In this document: positions 1 through 11,882 of the stretch, piece after piece
Layout: each line of letters starts with the position of its first letter
Numbering within the stretch: position 1 is the stretch's first letter
From: Shinisaurus crocodilurus
Taxonomy: Eukaryota; Chordata; Lepidosauria; Squamata; Shinisauridae
Direction of reading: 5' to 3'
DNA length: 64,000 nt
Assembly (NCBI GenBank): GCA_021292165.1
Contig: CM037876.1
Location: forward strand, 116,813,379-116,877,378
The notes under the pieces: generated by a model
What the model saw: only the letters and a program-made list of their open reading frames with translations
What the model was told of the DNA's origin: nothing
Database searches by the model: none
Translations under genes and position numbers: made by a program

Positions 1-115
1 GCCCAATAGCCGAAGCTCTCTGGGCAGTGTACAACAATCAGCTAAGAACACACACAATAAAATACAGTTAAAAATATAAACAATAAAAACATTATAAAAA
101 TTTAAAACCAATTTT
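1..115 (-). repeat. L2-type LINE 3' end
   Basis: The sequence (cccaatagccgaagctctct, then acaacaatca and A-rich runs) matches the 3' untranslated part of the L2-like element at 35820-36000, which is attached to recognisable reverse transcriptase sequence. It is in the same orientation and its 3' tail lies off the left edge. Confidence 0.6.
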
Positions 116-164
116 AACTTTTCCTCTCTGGTTTACCCGTTCCTACCATTAGCTGTCGCCTCTA

Positions 165-262
165 TATTACATTTTAGATTGTTAGCTCTTTGGGGAAGGG
201 AACTGTTCTCTTATACTTGGTAAAGCACCATGTGCATTGATGGTACAATAATAATAATGACA
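165..262 (+). repeat. Possible L2/MIR-like 3' tail
   Basis: The segment with gttagctctttggggaaggg, then aaagcacc, gattgatggta-like sequence and a short aataataat run resembles the 3' tail shared by several amniote LINE/SINE families. The identification is by eye and weak. From 263 to 539 I see nothing recognisable. Confidence 0.3.
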
Positions 263-539
263 ACAACGGCAATCACCATCATCATCATGGGTCTGGATCA
301 TGGTGGCTTCAGAGTGGTCAGAGAGCCCTTAAACGGTTAGAGCATCCTGGGGTGGGTGGCTATACCCTTGGCCACGCCCTCATGTTGCCTGGCCACGCCC
401 TCTTCATCAAACCTTCATGTTGCTTAACCATACCTCTCACAAATTCACGTGTGCCCCTATTTTCATTTGTGAAATGTTGGAGGGTATGAGAAATGTCTGG
501 TGTAAATCCTTGTGGATCCCTGGCCAAAGGGTCAGAATA

Positions 540-3312
540 GAATCATAGAATCATAGAAAAGTAGAGTTGGAAGGAGCCTACAAGGCCATCGAGTCCAACC
601 CCCTGCTCAATGCAGGAATCTAGGTCAAAGCATCTCTGACAGATGTCTGTCCAGCTGCACCTTGAATGCCTCCAGACTGGGAGAGCCCACCACCTCCCTA
701 GGTAGTTGATTCCATTGTCTTATTGCTCTGACAGTCAGGAAATTTTTCCTGATGTTTAGGTGGAATCTAGGTTCCTGTAACTTGAGCCCATTATTCCGTG
801 TCCTGCAAACTGGGATGAACGAGAAGAGATCTTTGCCCTCCTCTGTGTGACATCCCTTCAAATACTGGAAGAGTGCGATCATATCTCCCCTCAGTCTCCT
901 CTTCTGAAGGCTAAACATGCCCAGTTCTTTCAGTCTCTCCTCATAGGGCCTTGTTTCCAGTCCCTTTATCATCCTTGTTGCCCTCCTCTGAACCCTCTCC
1001 AGTTTGTCTATGTCCTTCTTAAAGTGAGGTGCCCAGAACTGGACGCAGTACTCAAGATGAGGCCTAACCAGTGCCGAGTAAAGGGGAATTATCACTTCCC
1101 GCGATTTGGAAGCTATACTTCTATTAATACAGCCCAAAATTGCATTTGCCTTCTTTGCAGCCACATCGCATTGCTGGCTCATATTCAGTTTGTGATCTAC
1201 CACAATTCCAAGATCCTTCTCACTTGTAGTATTGTTGAGCCAAGTGTCCCCCATTCTGTAACTCTGCATTTGGTTTCCTCTCCCTAGGTGCAGCACTTGG
1301 CATTTATCCCTATTAAATTTCATTCTGTTGTTTTCGGCCCAGCGCTCCAGCCTATCGAGGTCACTTTGAATTTTGTTTCTGTCTTCCAGAGTATTAGCTG
1401 TTCCACCCAACTTTGTGTCATCTGCAAATTTGATAAGCATTCCCTGTACCTCCTCATCCAAGTCATTAATAAAAATATTGAAGAGCACCGGGCCCAGGAC
1501 CGAGCCCTGTGGTACCCCGCTCGTTACCTCTCCCCAGTTTGAGAAGGAACCATTGATAAGCACTCTTTGAGTCCTATTCTTTAGCCAATTGTGGATCCAC
1601 CTGATAGTTGTTCCATCTAGCCCACTCTTAGCTAGCTTACTAATCAGGATATCATGAGGCACTTTGTCGAAAGCTTTGCTGAAGTCCAGGTATATAATGT
1701 CCACAGCATTCCCACAGTCCACAAGGGAGGTTACCCGATCAAAAAATGAGATCAGATTAGTCTGACAGGATTTGTTCTTGACAAATCCATGCTGGCTTCT
1801 AGTAATCACTGCATTGTTTTCAAGGTGCTTGCAGACTGACTTCTTTATAATCTGCTCAAAAATCTTCCCGGGGATTGATGTCAGACTGACTGGCCTATAG
1901 TTCCCAGGTTCCTCCTTCTTGCCCTTTTTGAAGATGGGAACAACATTTGCCCTCCTCCAGTCATCTGGCACTTCACCTGTCCTCCATGATTTCTCAAAGA
2001 TAATAGATAGTGGTTCTGAGAGTTCTTCTGCCAGTTCCTTTATTACTCTAGGATGCAGCTCATCAGGCCCTGGAGATTTAAACTCGTTCAGAGTAATCAG
2101 GTGCTCCTTGACCATTTGCCTATCAATCTCAAGCTGCAATTCTGCCCCTTCAGTCTGCACTTCAGGTTTGCCAGGGGGGTCATAGACCCTCTTTTGGGAG
2201 AAGACCGAGCCGAAGTAGGAATTGAACACTTCTGCCTTTTCTTTGTCTTCCGTTATCAATTTGCCATTCTCATTGCGTAGTTGAACCACCAGTTCTTTCT
2301 TCTGTCTTTTACTGTGCATGTATCTGAAGAAAGCTTTTTTGTTGCTTTTAGCATTCCTCGCTAACCTTAGCTCATTCTCAGCTTTAGCCTTCCTGACACT
2401 ATTCCTGCAGTTCTGTGCTACCTGCCTGTACTCTTCCCCTGTAGCCTGTCCTTCCTTCCACTTCCTATACGTGTCCTTTTTTGTTTTCAGGTCATCTTTG
2501 AGTTTATTGTGAAGCCACATTGGCTTCTTCTGTTGCCCTCTGCCTTTTTTCCTTGTGGGAATTGTTTGCAATTGTGCCTTTAAAATTTCCTTTTTTAAAA
2601 ACTCCCACCCCTCCTGGGCTCCCTTTCTCGTGAGAGTCACTTGCCATGGGATCTTACTAATCATTGTTCTGAGTTTGTTAAAATTGGCTTTCCTAAAATC
2701 CAGGGTACGTGTTTGGCTACACTCAGCTTTTGCTTCTGTTAGAATCAAGAACTCAAGTATAACATGGTCACTTTCCCCCAGAGTTCCCAAAACTGCCACT
2801 TTATCCACTAACTCGTCTCTGTTGGTTAGAATCAGGTCAAGGATAGCCGATCCTCTAGTTCCTTCCTCCACTTTCTGTAGGAGGAAGTTATCAGCAGCAC
2901 AGCTCAGGAATTTCTTGGAGGGGCCATGTTTGGCTGAATAAGTCTCCCAACAGATATCAGGGAAATTGAAGTCTCCCATTACTACCACATCGTGCCTCCT
3001 TGAAACAATGGCAATTTGCTTTTCAAAAGTTCCATCCTCGTCTTCTCCTTGATTGGGTGGTCGGTAGTAGACTCCAACCGCCATGTTCATTTTATTCTTT
3101 GCCCCCTTTATTTTAACCCAGATGCTCTCAATGGGGCTGCCAAGCTCCTCTTCCTGTATCTCTGTGCAGAGATACGTATTTTTAACATACAGTGCAACTC
3201 CACCTCCCTTTCTGTTGCTTCTGTTCCTTTTGAACAAGTTATACCCTTCAATTGCTGTATTCCAGTCATGGGAGTCATCCCACCAGGTTTCAGTTATCCC
3301 TATCAAGTCGTA
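540..3312 (-). mobile_element. CR1 LINE, nearly full-length ORF2, 5'-truncated
   Basis: This is an antisense chicken-repeat-1 type retrotransposon. Its 3' end is at 540, with the diagnostic CR1 tail of short repeats (attctatgattctatg on the minus strand) preceded by ggttggactcgatggccttg. The body is a single open reading frame with endonuclease and reverse transcriptase. It is cut at about 3312, losing only the first few tens of residues of ORF2 and all of ORF1. The unbroken frame suggests a relatively recent insertion into the region upstream of the COL6A3 start-codon exon. Confidence 0.95.
625..3306 (-). CDS. CR1 ORF2: APE endonuclease and reverse transcriptase
   Basis: This is an 893-codon ORF without interruption. 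Residues 1 to about 190 form the AP-like endonuclease: GITETWWDD near the start, GDFNFPDICWE, and the catalytic SDHVILEF. Residues about 370-650 form the reverse transcriptase: [43 protein letters not shown], and the catalytic FADDTKLGG. The C-terminal CR1 domain follows (LVRPHLEYCVQFWAPH, then QWNQLPREVV). In an active element the protein nicks DNA and primes reverse transcription at the cut. The first codon given is an internal TTG: the true start was lost by truncation, so this copy is probably not autonomous. Confidence 0.93.
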   Translation of the reverse strand: MIGITETWWDDSHDWNTAIEGYNLFKRNRSNRKGGGVALYVKNTYLCTEIQEEELGSPIESIWVKIKGAKNKMNMAVGVYYRPPNQGEDEDGTFEKQIAIVSRRHDVVVMGDFNFPDICWETYSAKHGPSKKFLSCAADNFLLQKVEEGTRGSAILDLILTNRDELVDKVAVLGTLGESDHVILEFLILTEAKAECSQTRTLDFRKANFNKLRTMISKIPWQVTLTRKGAQEGWEFLKKEILKAQLQTIPTRKKGRGQQKKPMWLHNKLKDDLKTKKDTYRKWKEGQATGEEYRQVAQNCRNSVRKAKAENELRLARNAKSNKKAFFRYMHSKRQKKELVVQLRNENGKLITEDKEKAEVFNSYFGSVFSQKRVYDPPGKPEVQTEGAELQLEIDRQMVKEHLITLNEFKSPGPDELHPRVIKELAEELSEPLSIIFEKSWRTGEVPDDWRRANVVPIFKKGKKEEPGNYRPVSLTSIPGKIFEQIIKKSVCKHLENNAVITRSQHGFVKNKSCQTNLISFFDRVTSLVDCGNAVDIIYLDFSKAFDKVPHDILISKLAKSGLDGTTIRWIHNWLKNRTQRVLINGSFSNWGEVTSGVPQGSVLGPVLFNIFINDLDEEVQGMLIKFADDTKLGGTANTLEDRNKIQSDLDRLERWAENNRMKFNRDKCQVLHLGRGNQMQSYRMGDTWLNNTTSEKDLGIVVDHKLNMSQQCDVAAKKANAILGCINRSIASKSREVIIPLYSALVRPHLEYCVQFWAPHFKKDIDKLERVQRRATRMIKGLETRPYEERLKELGMFSLQKRRLRGDMIALFQYLKGCHTEEGKDLFSFIPVCRTRNNGLKLQEPRFHLNIRKNFLTVRAIRQWNQLPREVVGSPSLEAFKVQLDRHLSEML

Positions 3313-4965
3313 TAGATGTGGTTGTACAGCAGGGCTTGGCTGTAGAGAATGGATTTTGTTGTGCGTTTTAGGTGGAAGCTAGAAAGCATCTAGTTATACA
3401 TAGTGGACAGAAGTTGGGCTGTCCATGGAATGAATGGGACATGTGTACTTACTATCATAGGTTATGAGCCAACCAGCTGTCAGGTGCCCCAGCTACTGAG
3501 CCAAGCTTCAGATTTGGTTCTGGCCCAGCTGGTCCAGGAAAAAGGGAAGCTGGGAACTTTCTCTAGTAATTTCAAGGAAAACACAAGCACACTGTGTGGT
3601 TTCCCAAGAATAGCATGGTTAATCCCTTCCTGTAGCTGAACAACTGGGCTGAAACTGAGGCCAGTGTGGGCATCAGATAAGGGGAAGAAACAAGAAGGGG
3701 TGACAGTGGGTCCAAGATGGGGAGGCAGTGTACCCAGGCTTGAGTTGGCTGCTCACATACCAAGGACCATTTCTGGAACCATGACAACCCACTTTGTCTT
3801 CTGAAAAGCAACTTAACTTTTCTCTGACATGCAATAAACATATGTGGAGTGCCTAATCATTGGTTTCTGCCTTTATAGCTATTCTAGTGATGTTGAGGCT
3901 TTATGATCCTGCAGCTGCCTCTCATTCCTGATCCCATCAAACCAATTTTCAAATATATTCTGCAAGTAATTATCAGTGGAGCTGTACTGACTAGCCTCAA
4001 ATGTGCGTACATTGTGCTTATAGCTGAACTTCTCCGATGATGCTCAAGTTCTGAATTTTAAATGATCTGGAACTCTTTATTTCCAACTGGTTTGCTTTTG
4101 ACAGTTGTTTCATTTTGTTATTTTAAAAAGTTGTTTTTTTCATTCACAATCTCAGAATCCCTTGACTTACATAGTACACACTAAGTTAATTGAAATGTCA
4201 GGGAGAAATTGAAAATTTGAAGCATTTTCAGCTGAATGGAATGAGGCATCACCTTTTTCACAAGGGGGACCCTTTAAGCTTTGGACACACAGGATACTGA
4301 TACGTGCAGGTGGCCCAACAGTGCTTCAGGTCTTGGCACAAAGCCCTATACTTGGCACAAAGCCCAGATGAATGTATGGATTAATGGGGCTGATAGCCAT
4401 TTTGTGTCTTATCAATGAAAGACTCACAGGAAGTGAGGGTGAGGAGTAGGGGAGGCCACCTCCCAGACTTGGTTATCACTTACATGGGAACATACCTGGG
4501 ATGTTAGTGGAGCTCTATCCCCAAAATAGGTTCTGTACCATGGATAGTTCCTTAACATTTCAGAGTAAAATCTGGAGTGGATACACAGTCCTGCTGACAT
4601 TGGAGTCACCAGCAGCCTCCACTGGTTATAGCTTCATCCCAAACACCGCTAGCTGGTTACATGGGGGATAGGAAGGTGATTCAGCCTGCTGTCTTTCTCT
4701 TACTAGGAGAGGCTGCAGTGACAGAATCTCCTTGTGCTAGTAACAAACTCAGACTGAGTGGCTCATGAATGAACACCCATGACATATTTTTTACAATAAA
4801 GGTACAATGCTATATTTATGGTATACATGCTTGAAAGCAGTAATCTAATAGAACACTCAGCAACATTATGATATATAGTTTGTGGATTTGAGTTCATTCA
4901 GTAGATTTCCTGTTTAGATTTCAATAGAAATAGAAATGTCTCTGATAATCTCTGTTTCTTTTCAG
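3313..4965 (+). other. Region upstream of the start-codon exon (probably intron 1)
   Basis: No exon, promoter motif or clear repeat was recognised. A non-coding COL6A3 exon could be hidden here. A short local duplication (ttggcacaaagcc twice) lies near 4335-4365. Confidence 0.4.
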
Positions 4966-5106
4966 ATCTAAAAACTGGTGCTTTGAAATAGTAGCCAATC
5001 CACCCACCAAAGAAAATGAGGAAACATCGATATTTGCCCTTAGCAGCAATCTTTTGTCTTGTACTCTCAGGCTCTCATATGGCTGATGCCCAGCCGCAGG
5101 AAACCA
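4966..5106 (+). CDS. COL6A3: COL6A3 coding exon 1: start codon and signal peptide
   Basis: The exon opens after a polypyrimidine-AG acceptor (tctgtttcttttcag). It has 50 bases of 5' untranslated sequence and then the ATG at 5016. It encodes 30 residues plus the first base of the next codon and ends at a consensus donor (gtaagt). The peptide begins MRKHRYLPLAAIFCLVLSGS, a classic secretory signal: basic n-region, hydrophobic core, then small residues before the likely cleavage near ADA-QPQ. It matches the known COL6A3 leader. Because an acceptor precedes the UTR, a separate non-coding first exon must lie upstream, either within 3313-4965 or outside the window. Confidence 0.93.
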
Positions 5107-6182
5107 GTAAGTTTATTCTATCTTATAGTAATTTAATATTTTTAGAATCCAGGGCATGTGCTGAATTTGTTCTTGGAAATTCTGAATGGGGAAAAATGTA
5201 TATTGGACCCCAACAAATATTTGTTCAAATATATTGTACCAGTCACAGCTTTATATCCTTAAGCCTATGCAGTGTTTACATAAACACATTGTTGAATGTG
5301 ATGTTAGAGCATTAACTGGAGACAGATCTTTGTGAATGGAGCAGTTGCCTCTGGTCTAGCCTCTTCTTCTTCATATATCACCTGTGCTTACTGATGGAGA
5401 TAGTATGTCTCTTGGTATACAGATATAGCACAGGAAAAATGTGGAAGTTGTTGGCAAAGGAAGCCATCTTCCACCTTTGTCCCTCCTTTTGAAGTAAACT
5501 ATTCAATTACAAAAAAAGTAAACTATATCCCCCCAAAAGTGTATAAATCTAGGATGGGACCAGATTCCTTTCCTGTTATACATAGCCAAGTAGTATTAGT
5601 AAACATTGGAAAGCCATTTCATGGAGATGACTGTAATACCTCTCCAATTACACCCATCTTAAACATTTATACTGATGGCTGACATGCAGTGCCATTGTAA
5701 CATTCTTGTAATACTGATGCAGTTCAGAGATAGTTTTCCTGAGCCAGGCTAAGAACTCTGAAGGCCCATAAAAGCCTGCCTCAAATTAGAGGTGAGCTTT
5801 TAAAGCTCCCAAATTTTTCTTTGACTTGGATCAAACTTTAAGTTGGAGAAGAATTCCAGCATCTTCTTGTCTGTCCCTCCCTACCAGCCTCTGCTGTCCC
5901 CAAAAGCCCACCTGTCAGCCTCCAACCACACAAGCACCTTCCCCTTCTCTTTGCCTATTTGTCAGATGGCAGTGGGAGCATGTAGGGAGAGCAGGCAGGT
6001 TTTTCTCTTCTCTCCTCCCTCCTTCCCACTCTGTTGCCATGACCTGCTGGGTATAGCAACACGCCAAGGCAGAAATTCCAAGGGACAATGGGAGAGATAG
6101 TTTACCCAAGGGTTCCTGTAACACAGGGCATCCTGGTGAAAGAGGGAGAGAGGGAGGAGGGAAGGAGAAACCCATCTTCCTC

Positions 6183-6312
6183 TAATTTGGGAGTTTCTGT
6201 ATGATGTTGTAAAACCACTAGATGTGGATGGAAATGGAAGCCCAGATACAGAGTTCCAGTTGAACTCATACTGTACAAGATGTCCTCCCCCATACTTAAC
6301 ACTTGCCTTCTA
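6183..6312 (+). pseudogene. Decayed partial duplicate of the COL6A3 N10 exon
   Basis: This intronic stretch is plainly homologous to part of the N10 exon at about 7316-7472. Shared blocks include gagtttctgtatgatgttgt with the following aaaac, agatgtgg, acagagttccagtt, and acaagatgtcctc against gcaagatgtcctc. About 35 bases of the N10 exon (the segment coding [11 protein letters not shown]) are deleted here. The copy has no open frame, no splice sites and covers only about a quarter of a domain. It is a broken tandem duplicate about 1.1 kb upstream of its source. Confidence 0.85.
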
Positions 6313-6815
6313 AGAACCAAGAAAAAAACCCTCTTTTCTTCTCCACACTGCTGTTGCTCCCACTACCTTCTGATAAGTAAGTAAAGGCAACAGGGAGGTG
6401 TTGGGGGGGGGCTGAGGGGCTAGTAGGGTTGGATGGGGCATTTCCCAAGCCCTTGGACTGGCATAGAAAAATGATCCAAATTTGTCCAATTTTTTCAGAA
6501 GAATACAGATTATTAAACCAAGGGGAGCTCTGGAGAGCTCACCCATATCTTGCCCAGTGTCATATTTTGCAACATTGTGCTGATGTAGCATTTGGGATGG
6601 TCTTTCTTATGGGACTAGTTATTTGGAGATCTGCAAGTTTTAGGATAAGGCCATTAATCACACAAGTGGACTAGCTTCAGTTACCACAATAAAATCAACA
6701 TTCAAATGGAAGTGCATTCCTCAGTGAACTATTAAAAGTATTTCTCAATGAACTATTGAATCAATACACTTTGAGTATAATTTATAGCCCATGGGGTAAT
6801 TGGGAAAGAACTGGG

Positions 6816-6871
6816 GAAGAAGAAGAAGAAGAAGAAGAAGAAGAAGAAGAAGAAGAAGAAGAAGAAGAAGA
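6816..6871 (+). repeat. (GAA)n microsatellite
   Basis: About 19 perfect GAA units lie in the intron just before the N10 exon. Read in one frame this gives a poly-Glu stretch, which is not a protein. Confidence 0.98.
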
Positions 6872-7233
6872 ATGCATTTACACAACTTATTTTCACATCT
6901 ACATAGGCAATGGAATCACACTAGAATTGTATTGTATCTGGAGAATGTTAAATTGGAACCAGTTCTAATTTAACAAGGAAAAACCTGTTTCTATAAGCTC
7001 CATTACTAGGGTTAAAATTATAGCCTCATTAACGTATATTCAACAATGTACACATGAACTCTTAGAATGAGCTTTCTTTTCTTCCTTCTGCCCAGTTTAA
7101 TGGTTTAGGTTTATGAGTTTATGAGCTCTGTGCTGCTGATGATGCAAAAGAAGGGCATGATTGTCAATGGTAGGACAAGACTTTTTCCCCCACTGACCTC
7201 TGGAAAATCATAAATCAATGTGTTTTTTTAAAG

Positions 7234-7851
7234 ATGTCAAAATCGGTGCTGCTGCTGATATAATATTTCTAGTGGATTCATCTTGGAGCATTGGAAAAGA
7301 ACATTTCCAACTTGTTCGGGAGTTTCTGTATGATGTTGTAAAACAATTAGATGTGGGTGAAAATGATTTTCGGTTTGGTCTGGTCCAGTTCAGCGGAAAC
7401 CCACACACAGAGTTCCAGTTAAACACGTATCATGCTATGCAAGATGTCCTCTCCCATATTTCACACATGCCTTATATGGGGGGTGGAACCAAGACCGGAC
7501 AAGGATTAGAGTTCCTAATTCGGAACCATCTAACTAAAGCTGCTGGAAGCAGAGTGAGCGATGGCACCCCCCAGGTCATTGTAGTGTTAACGGATGGACG
7601 GTCCCAAGATGATGTGACTCTGCCATCATCTGTTCTTAAATCTGCTGATGTAAACATGTTTGCCATTGGAGTGCAGGAGGCAGTGGAAGGGGAATTAAAG
7701 GAAATAGCAAGTGAACCCCTTGATATGCACCTGTTCAACCTAGAGAACTTTACTGCTCTCCACGACATTGTAGGAGACTTAGTTGCAAGTATTCGCTCAT
7801 CAATGTCTCCAGAAATGGCTGGAGCAAAAGGAGTGATTAAAGACGTCACAG
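7234..7851 (+). CDS. COL6A3: COL6A3 coding exon 2: vWA domain N10
   Basis: This 618-bp phase 1-1 exon encodes 206 codons: a short lead-in (NVKIGAAAD) and a complete vWA domain. It is the only domain in the array that appears to keep a full metal-ion-dependent adhesion site: DSSWS after the first strand, the threonine region GGTKTGQGL, and LTDGRS. ENFTALH holds a possible N-glycosylation site. The acceptor (ttttttaaag) and donor (gtaaca) are acceptable. N10 is the outermost N-terminal domain of the chain and is alternatively included in other vertebrates. A decayed partial copy of this exon lies about 1.1 kb upstream (6183-6312). Confidence 0.95.
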
Positions 7852-9100
7852 GTAACACTATTCTGCTCTGACATCGCAATGCTTGTACTTGAAGAAAGTA
7901 TTGCAATTACTACTCTTCCGTGGTTTTGAGCATTCTGATGTGTAAACCAGGGGCATTTCCAGGCAACAGCAACAACAACGGATGAATTTATTCATATTGC
8001 TCTACAGTAACAACTAGAATTATCTGGAAAGGCCCTAAGGTACACACATCGAAAAGGTTAAAAACAAAGGTTTTCGTATAATATACACTTTTTGGCAAAC
8101 AGACATGTCCATTGGATCTGGCATAGTTTTGCTATAGATTATAAAGCACAATAAAATAAAACTGATATCCAATGTGCCTCAGTCATTAGCGTCCTCCTTA
8201 TTTGGTATCATCCTGCTCAGGCAGTATGCCTACACATCACAAAGTTCAGGACAGATAACAGTATTACCTTAAAGTAACATATGCTGCTCACAGTCTTGTG
8301 ACAGACGTTACTGTGGCAGCTGGAACGGCTCATTTAAAAACACAGATTGAATCAAGGGTGAATGAAGATCTTCCAAGACTATCGCACCCTGGCGCAAATT
8401 GCACATGCATCTATGTATTTTTGCAAATACAAAACTAGAACATACCCCTTTCCCAGATATTAAAACACTGTGTTTGGTTAATTGATAAAAATCCATCTCC
8501 CTCTCTCTCTCTGTATGTGTACAAACACATTCATTAGTAATGCTGTTCACAAAATCCACTACTCCGCTCAACTGCTTATTTGTAACAACGCTTTATTATT
8601 ATAAGAAGAAAAAATCTATGTCGTGAAAGATATTCTCAGGGACTTCCCAAGGAGCAGGTAGTCTTCTCATTCTGAGGTCATATAACTTGCTTGAAATACT
8701 GGGCATATTTCCCTACCTCCAGGGTGAAGCTGTAAGCCCGAATAGTTTGCTACACCCTTGTTACTAATAAACATTTGATCTGCATTAAGAAGCAGGGCTT
8801 AGTCTACTCGGGCCAAACTTCCTTGATTAAAGTTTTCAGGTGGCAATCTGGAGATTTTCCCTTTCTTTACCTATCAGTCTCAGACTATGCCCTCCCTCTT
8901 CTTTAGTAGAGAGCCTGCTGGACTGATAAAAGGAGAGAAAAATGGGTGGGAGAAGCCACTACCTCCCAACTCAGCAGTAGATTGAAAGGTAAAGAGAGAA
9001 TCTCTTTTACCTCGTGCCAGTTCCCTTCCCCTCCTCATTAAAATGCAATAAAAGGGGGAGTAAATTGTCTTTTTGGAATATAACCCTTTGTGTTTACTAT

Positions 9101-9469
9101 GGGCTTCTCTACACGAGGCATTTAGTGTGCTCTCGTGATTCCTCACCCATGGTAGTTTGCTGGGGCTTTACATGATGTCATCATCCTCCAGGGCATCTCC
9201 TGTGCTTTCTTAGCATTTCTGCGAGGAAAATGAGCTATTAAAGGGCTATCATGCTAAGAGATGCTACAAAATGGTCAAGTATTTTCACAATTCTGCTATA
9301 CCTCAGCACCACCTTGTGGTTGTGTAATGGAACATATAGAAAGGCAGAGAAAGAAAAAACCTCAGGGGAAAAAAACCATGTGTAAAGGAGCCAATCTTAA
9401 TCCCACAAAGAATCTGGAAGGAGAAGCCTCAGTAAAGTAGCGGGTTAAAAGCTTCATGTAGAGAAGTCC
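9101..9469 (+). mobile_element. Non-autonomous TIR element, copy 1 (369 bp)
   Basis: It begins gggcttctctacacgaggc and ends gcttcatgtagagaagtcc, which are inverse complements with few mismatches. Internal blocks (cctccagggc, gctattaaa, cacaattctgctatacc, aggcagagaaag) recur at 12868-13220 and 55119-55335, so this is a family. No exact target-site duplication is evident. Confidence 0.65.
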
Positions 9470-9978
9470 TTTATATGTAAGTAGCAGACAGACTTGGCTT
9501 CACATGGGTTGGGATAGCCCTTAGTTTGAAACACAGAAGCCGTCAAGCAAATTTACATAGCTGTCCAAGTTGGACACATCGTGCCCACCCCACCTGAATG
9601 AAGGCACAGCCCCTGCCTTGGTGCACCCCTTTAGCTCCCTAAGGGAGGTGTCTGTCCACTCCATTCCTGTAAGGGGTGTCTGTCATATAACTGTGTCCCT
9701 CAGCCTGTTAATCTTCCTTGGCTTCAAATTGGACTATAAAGCTATGTGCTGGTTAGGGAAGTCCTCCCCTATTGCCTGAAGATGTTACTGCAGTCTTCAA
9801 CCATATGGACACATTTAAATGAATTAAAATTAATGAATGCATTATAAAACAAAATAATCCAGAGGTGCACACCCCTAGGGTCCCCTTAGTAAGCATGTCA
9901 AGTTTCAGGTGTCTAGGTTTAACAGCCTTGATGCTATGGCACCGATGGATGGATAGATCAGACTGACAGACAGGCGGA

Positions 9979-10001
9979 CACACACACACACACACACACA
10001 C
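9979..10001 (+). repeat. (CA)n microsatellite
   Basis: About 11 CA units follow a cagacaggcgga stretch and are followed by ttttattattatggat. This resembles the tail of an unidentified retroelement whose body may lie in about 9560-9978. Confidence 0.85.
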
Positions 10002-11882
10002 CCTCTTTTATTATTATGGATATTTTCATGTTAGAAATATTAAAACAGGAAACCTCATTGCAGTCACTTTGGGTGATGTAAAATCATAAATGTGAAAAAA
10101 TAGGAGTTTCATCTGATATAATGCCTATTTCACAATGTTATGTTCTTAGACCTTTGTTTTTATACCTTGGAATGCATGAAAGGAGGAATAGAGTGGTCCA
10201 GGATAACAGCAATGTACAGGTTATAACACTCATCTTGTCTTGTCTCATTAACTTCTCACTTCAGCTCCATCATTGGCTCCATCATCAATCATTGCATTGC
10301 TGCACGATACGTATCCAAACAAATGTTTTCACTAATTTTTCTGCAAGTTTTATGGGGCAAAGAGATTCATGGAGGAAATCAGGAAATATTTTTCACTGAT
10401 GAGCTGACCAATTAAATATCATTATGTATTTTAATATTTGTTAAGTGAAACTTTAAAAAGCTTACCAGAAACATATGCTAATTTTTACTGCCAGGAAGGA
10501 ATTTTATCACTGGTTTTATTGGAATTTGAGCTGATCCCCAGATTTTGATGTAAAGCATCACCTTGTAAAAAGGTGGAATAAAAGGGTGATGGATTCCCTT
10601 AAGCCCCTTTAGAGGTTTTATGAGTAGGAGCAAAGACGTAGAAGACTTATTATAGGGCAGACACTTCCCTCTCCCTCTAAGGACTTAGGGAGGGGCATTA
10701 CTCTCTTGGTCTCCTTGAGAGCTTCCCTCCCAGCATGTACTCCAGGCAATCCAAAGCTCTGAGCCAATGTTGTGGGGTCTTCTAATCTGAGCAGAAGCTC
10801 ATTTTTAGCCCCCATGTAAATGGAAGACTTTTGGTTCACCTGTATGCAATGGTGTATGTGAGTGCATGAGCACTCTTATTACTACTGTGTAGGCAGAATC
10901 CAGTTGGAGGGTTGGGTTGTAAATACCCAAAGATGTATGACACAAACAATGTATAAAGATAACCATACAAATGGGTTATTCTGATTATTCATCAATTGTT
11001 TATAAAGATATATGACTACATATACATGGTATACACAGTATATGCTTTCAAAAATATTACTCTTGTTGCCTGTGTCCAAAAGTAATGTTGAGAAGTGTTT
11101 TCTTTTTTTAGAAATTGTCATATAATAACTTAATAAATGGACATATTTCAAGACATAACATGGTGCCTAATCAATATTTCTTTTGCCTGAGATTGAATGA
11201 CAATCTTGTAAATTCAGTAGGTGCTTTTTACAATCTCTCCATATTAAATGCCATGTTTATGTGTTCCCAAAGATGTGTTAAAAGTTAGGTGTTAGTTATT
11301 CTAGAAACTGTTCGTGCTCAGTCTTTAACAGTAATGACTAGTGCAAGTCCAGAAGTCAGTCCTGAATTTGTCTGATATACATTATACTCCATCATGGTCA
11401 ATGACTTTGTCACTGCTTTCTTTCTAAACTAAGAATTCTTTGCTCAGTTGTGTAACAAAGCATGCTTTCATTTGCCCTCCACCATCAGCTTAACCTTTCA
11501 TGGTGTACTTCAGTATAATGGTATTTCAGGAGTGACAAATTATCCAACAATTATATATACTTTCTCCTTGTTTCCTTGAGATCAGCAGTATTTCATATAT
11601 AACCCATAGATTATTGTTATAAATCCTTCAGAAGACTAGCACTGATATATGACTGACAAAGAATTTGATCATTAAAATGAGAAACAAGAAGCTTTAAACA
11701 GAATATTTAATACATTTAGTTATCATATTTGTGTCCTCTGCCCCCAAGCGGCTCAGGGTGACTGAGCTATAGTGGCCACCCTGTGAGCTTCCTGTCTAGA
11801 GATTTGGGCCCAAATCTCGCTGATCTAAGACCAGCACTCTTTCCAGTTTTAGCATGGACTAAATGTAAAATAGTAGTAAAGA

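Larger units (their letters stand above)
5107..7233 (+). other. COL6A3: COL6A3 intron before N10
   Basis: This is an intron bounded by gtaagt and a T-rich acceptor. It contains the decayed N10 copy (6183-6312) and a GAA microsatellite (6816-6871). The rest shows nothing recognisable. Confidence 0.85.

Noticed and set aside
847..3382. Plus-strand open frames of 65-146 codons
   Set aside because: They are antisense shadows of the CR1 ORF2 on the minus strand.
5016..5315. A 99-codon secreted protein starting at the COL6A3 ATG
   Set aside because: It is read-through of coding exon 1 into the intron; a consensus donor lies at 5107.
6756..6968. A small protein with a poly-Glu stretch
   Set aside because: It is produced by the GAA microsatellite.
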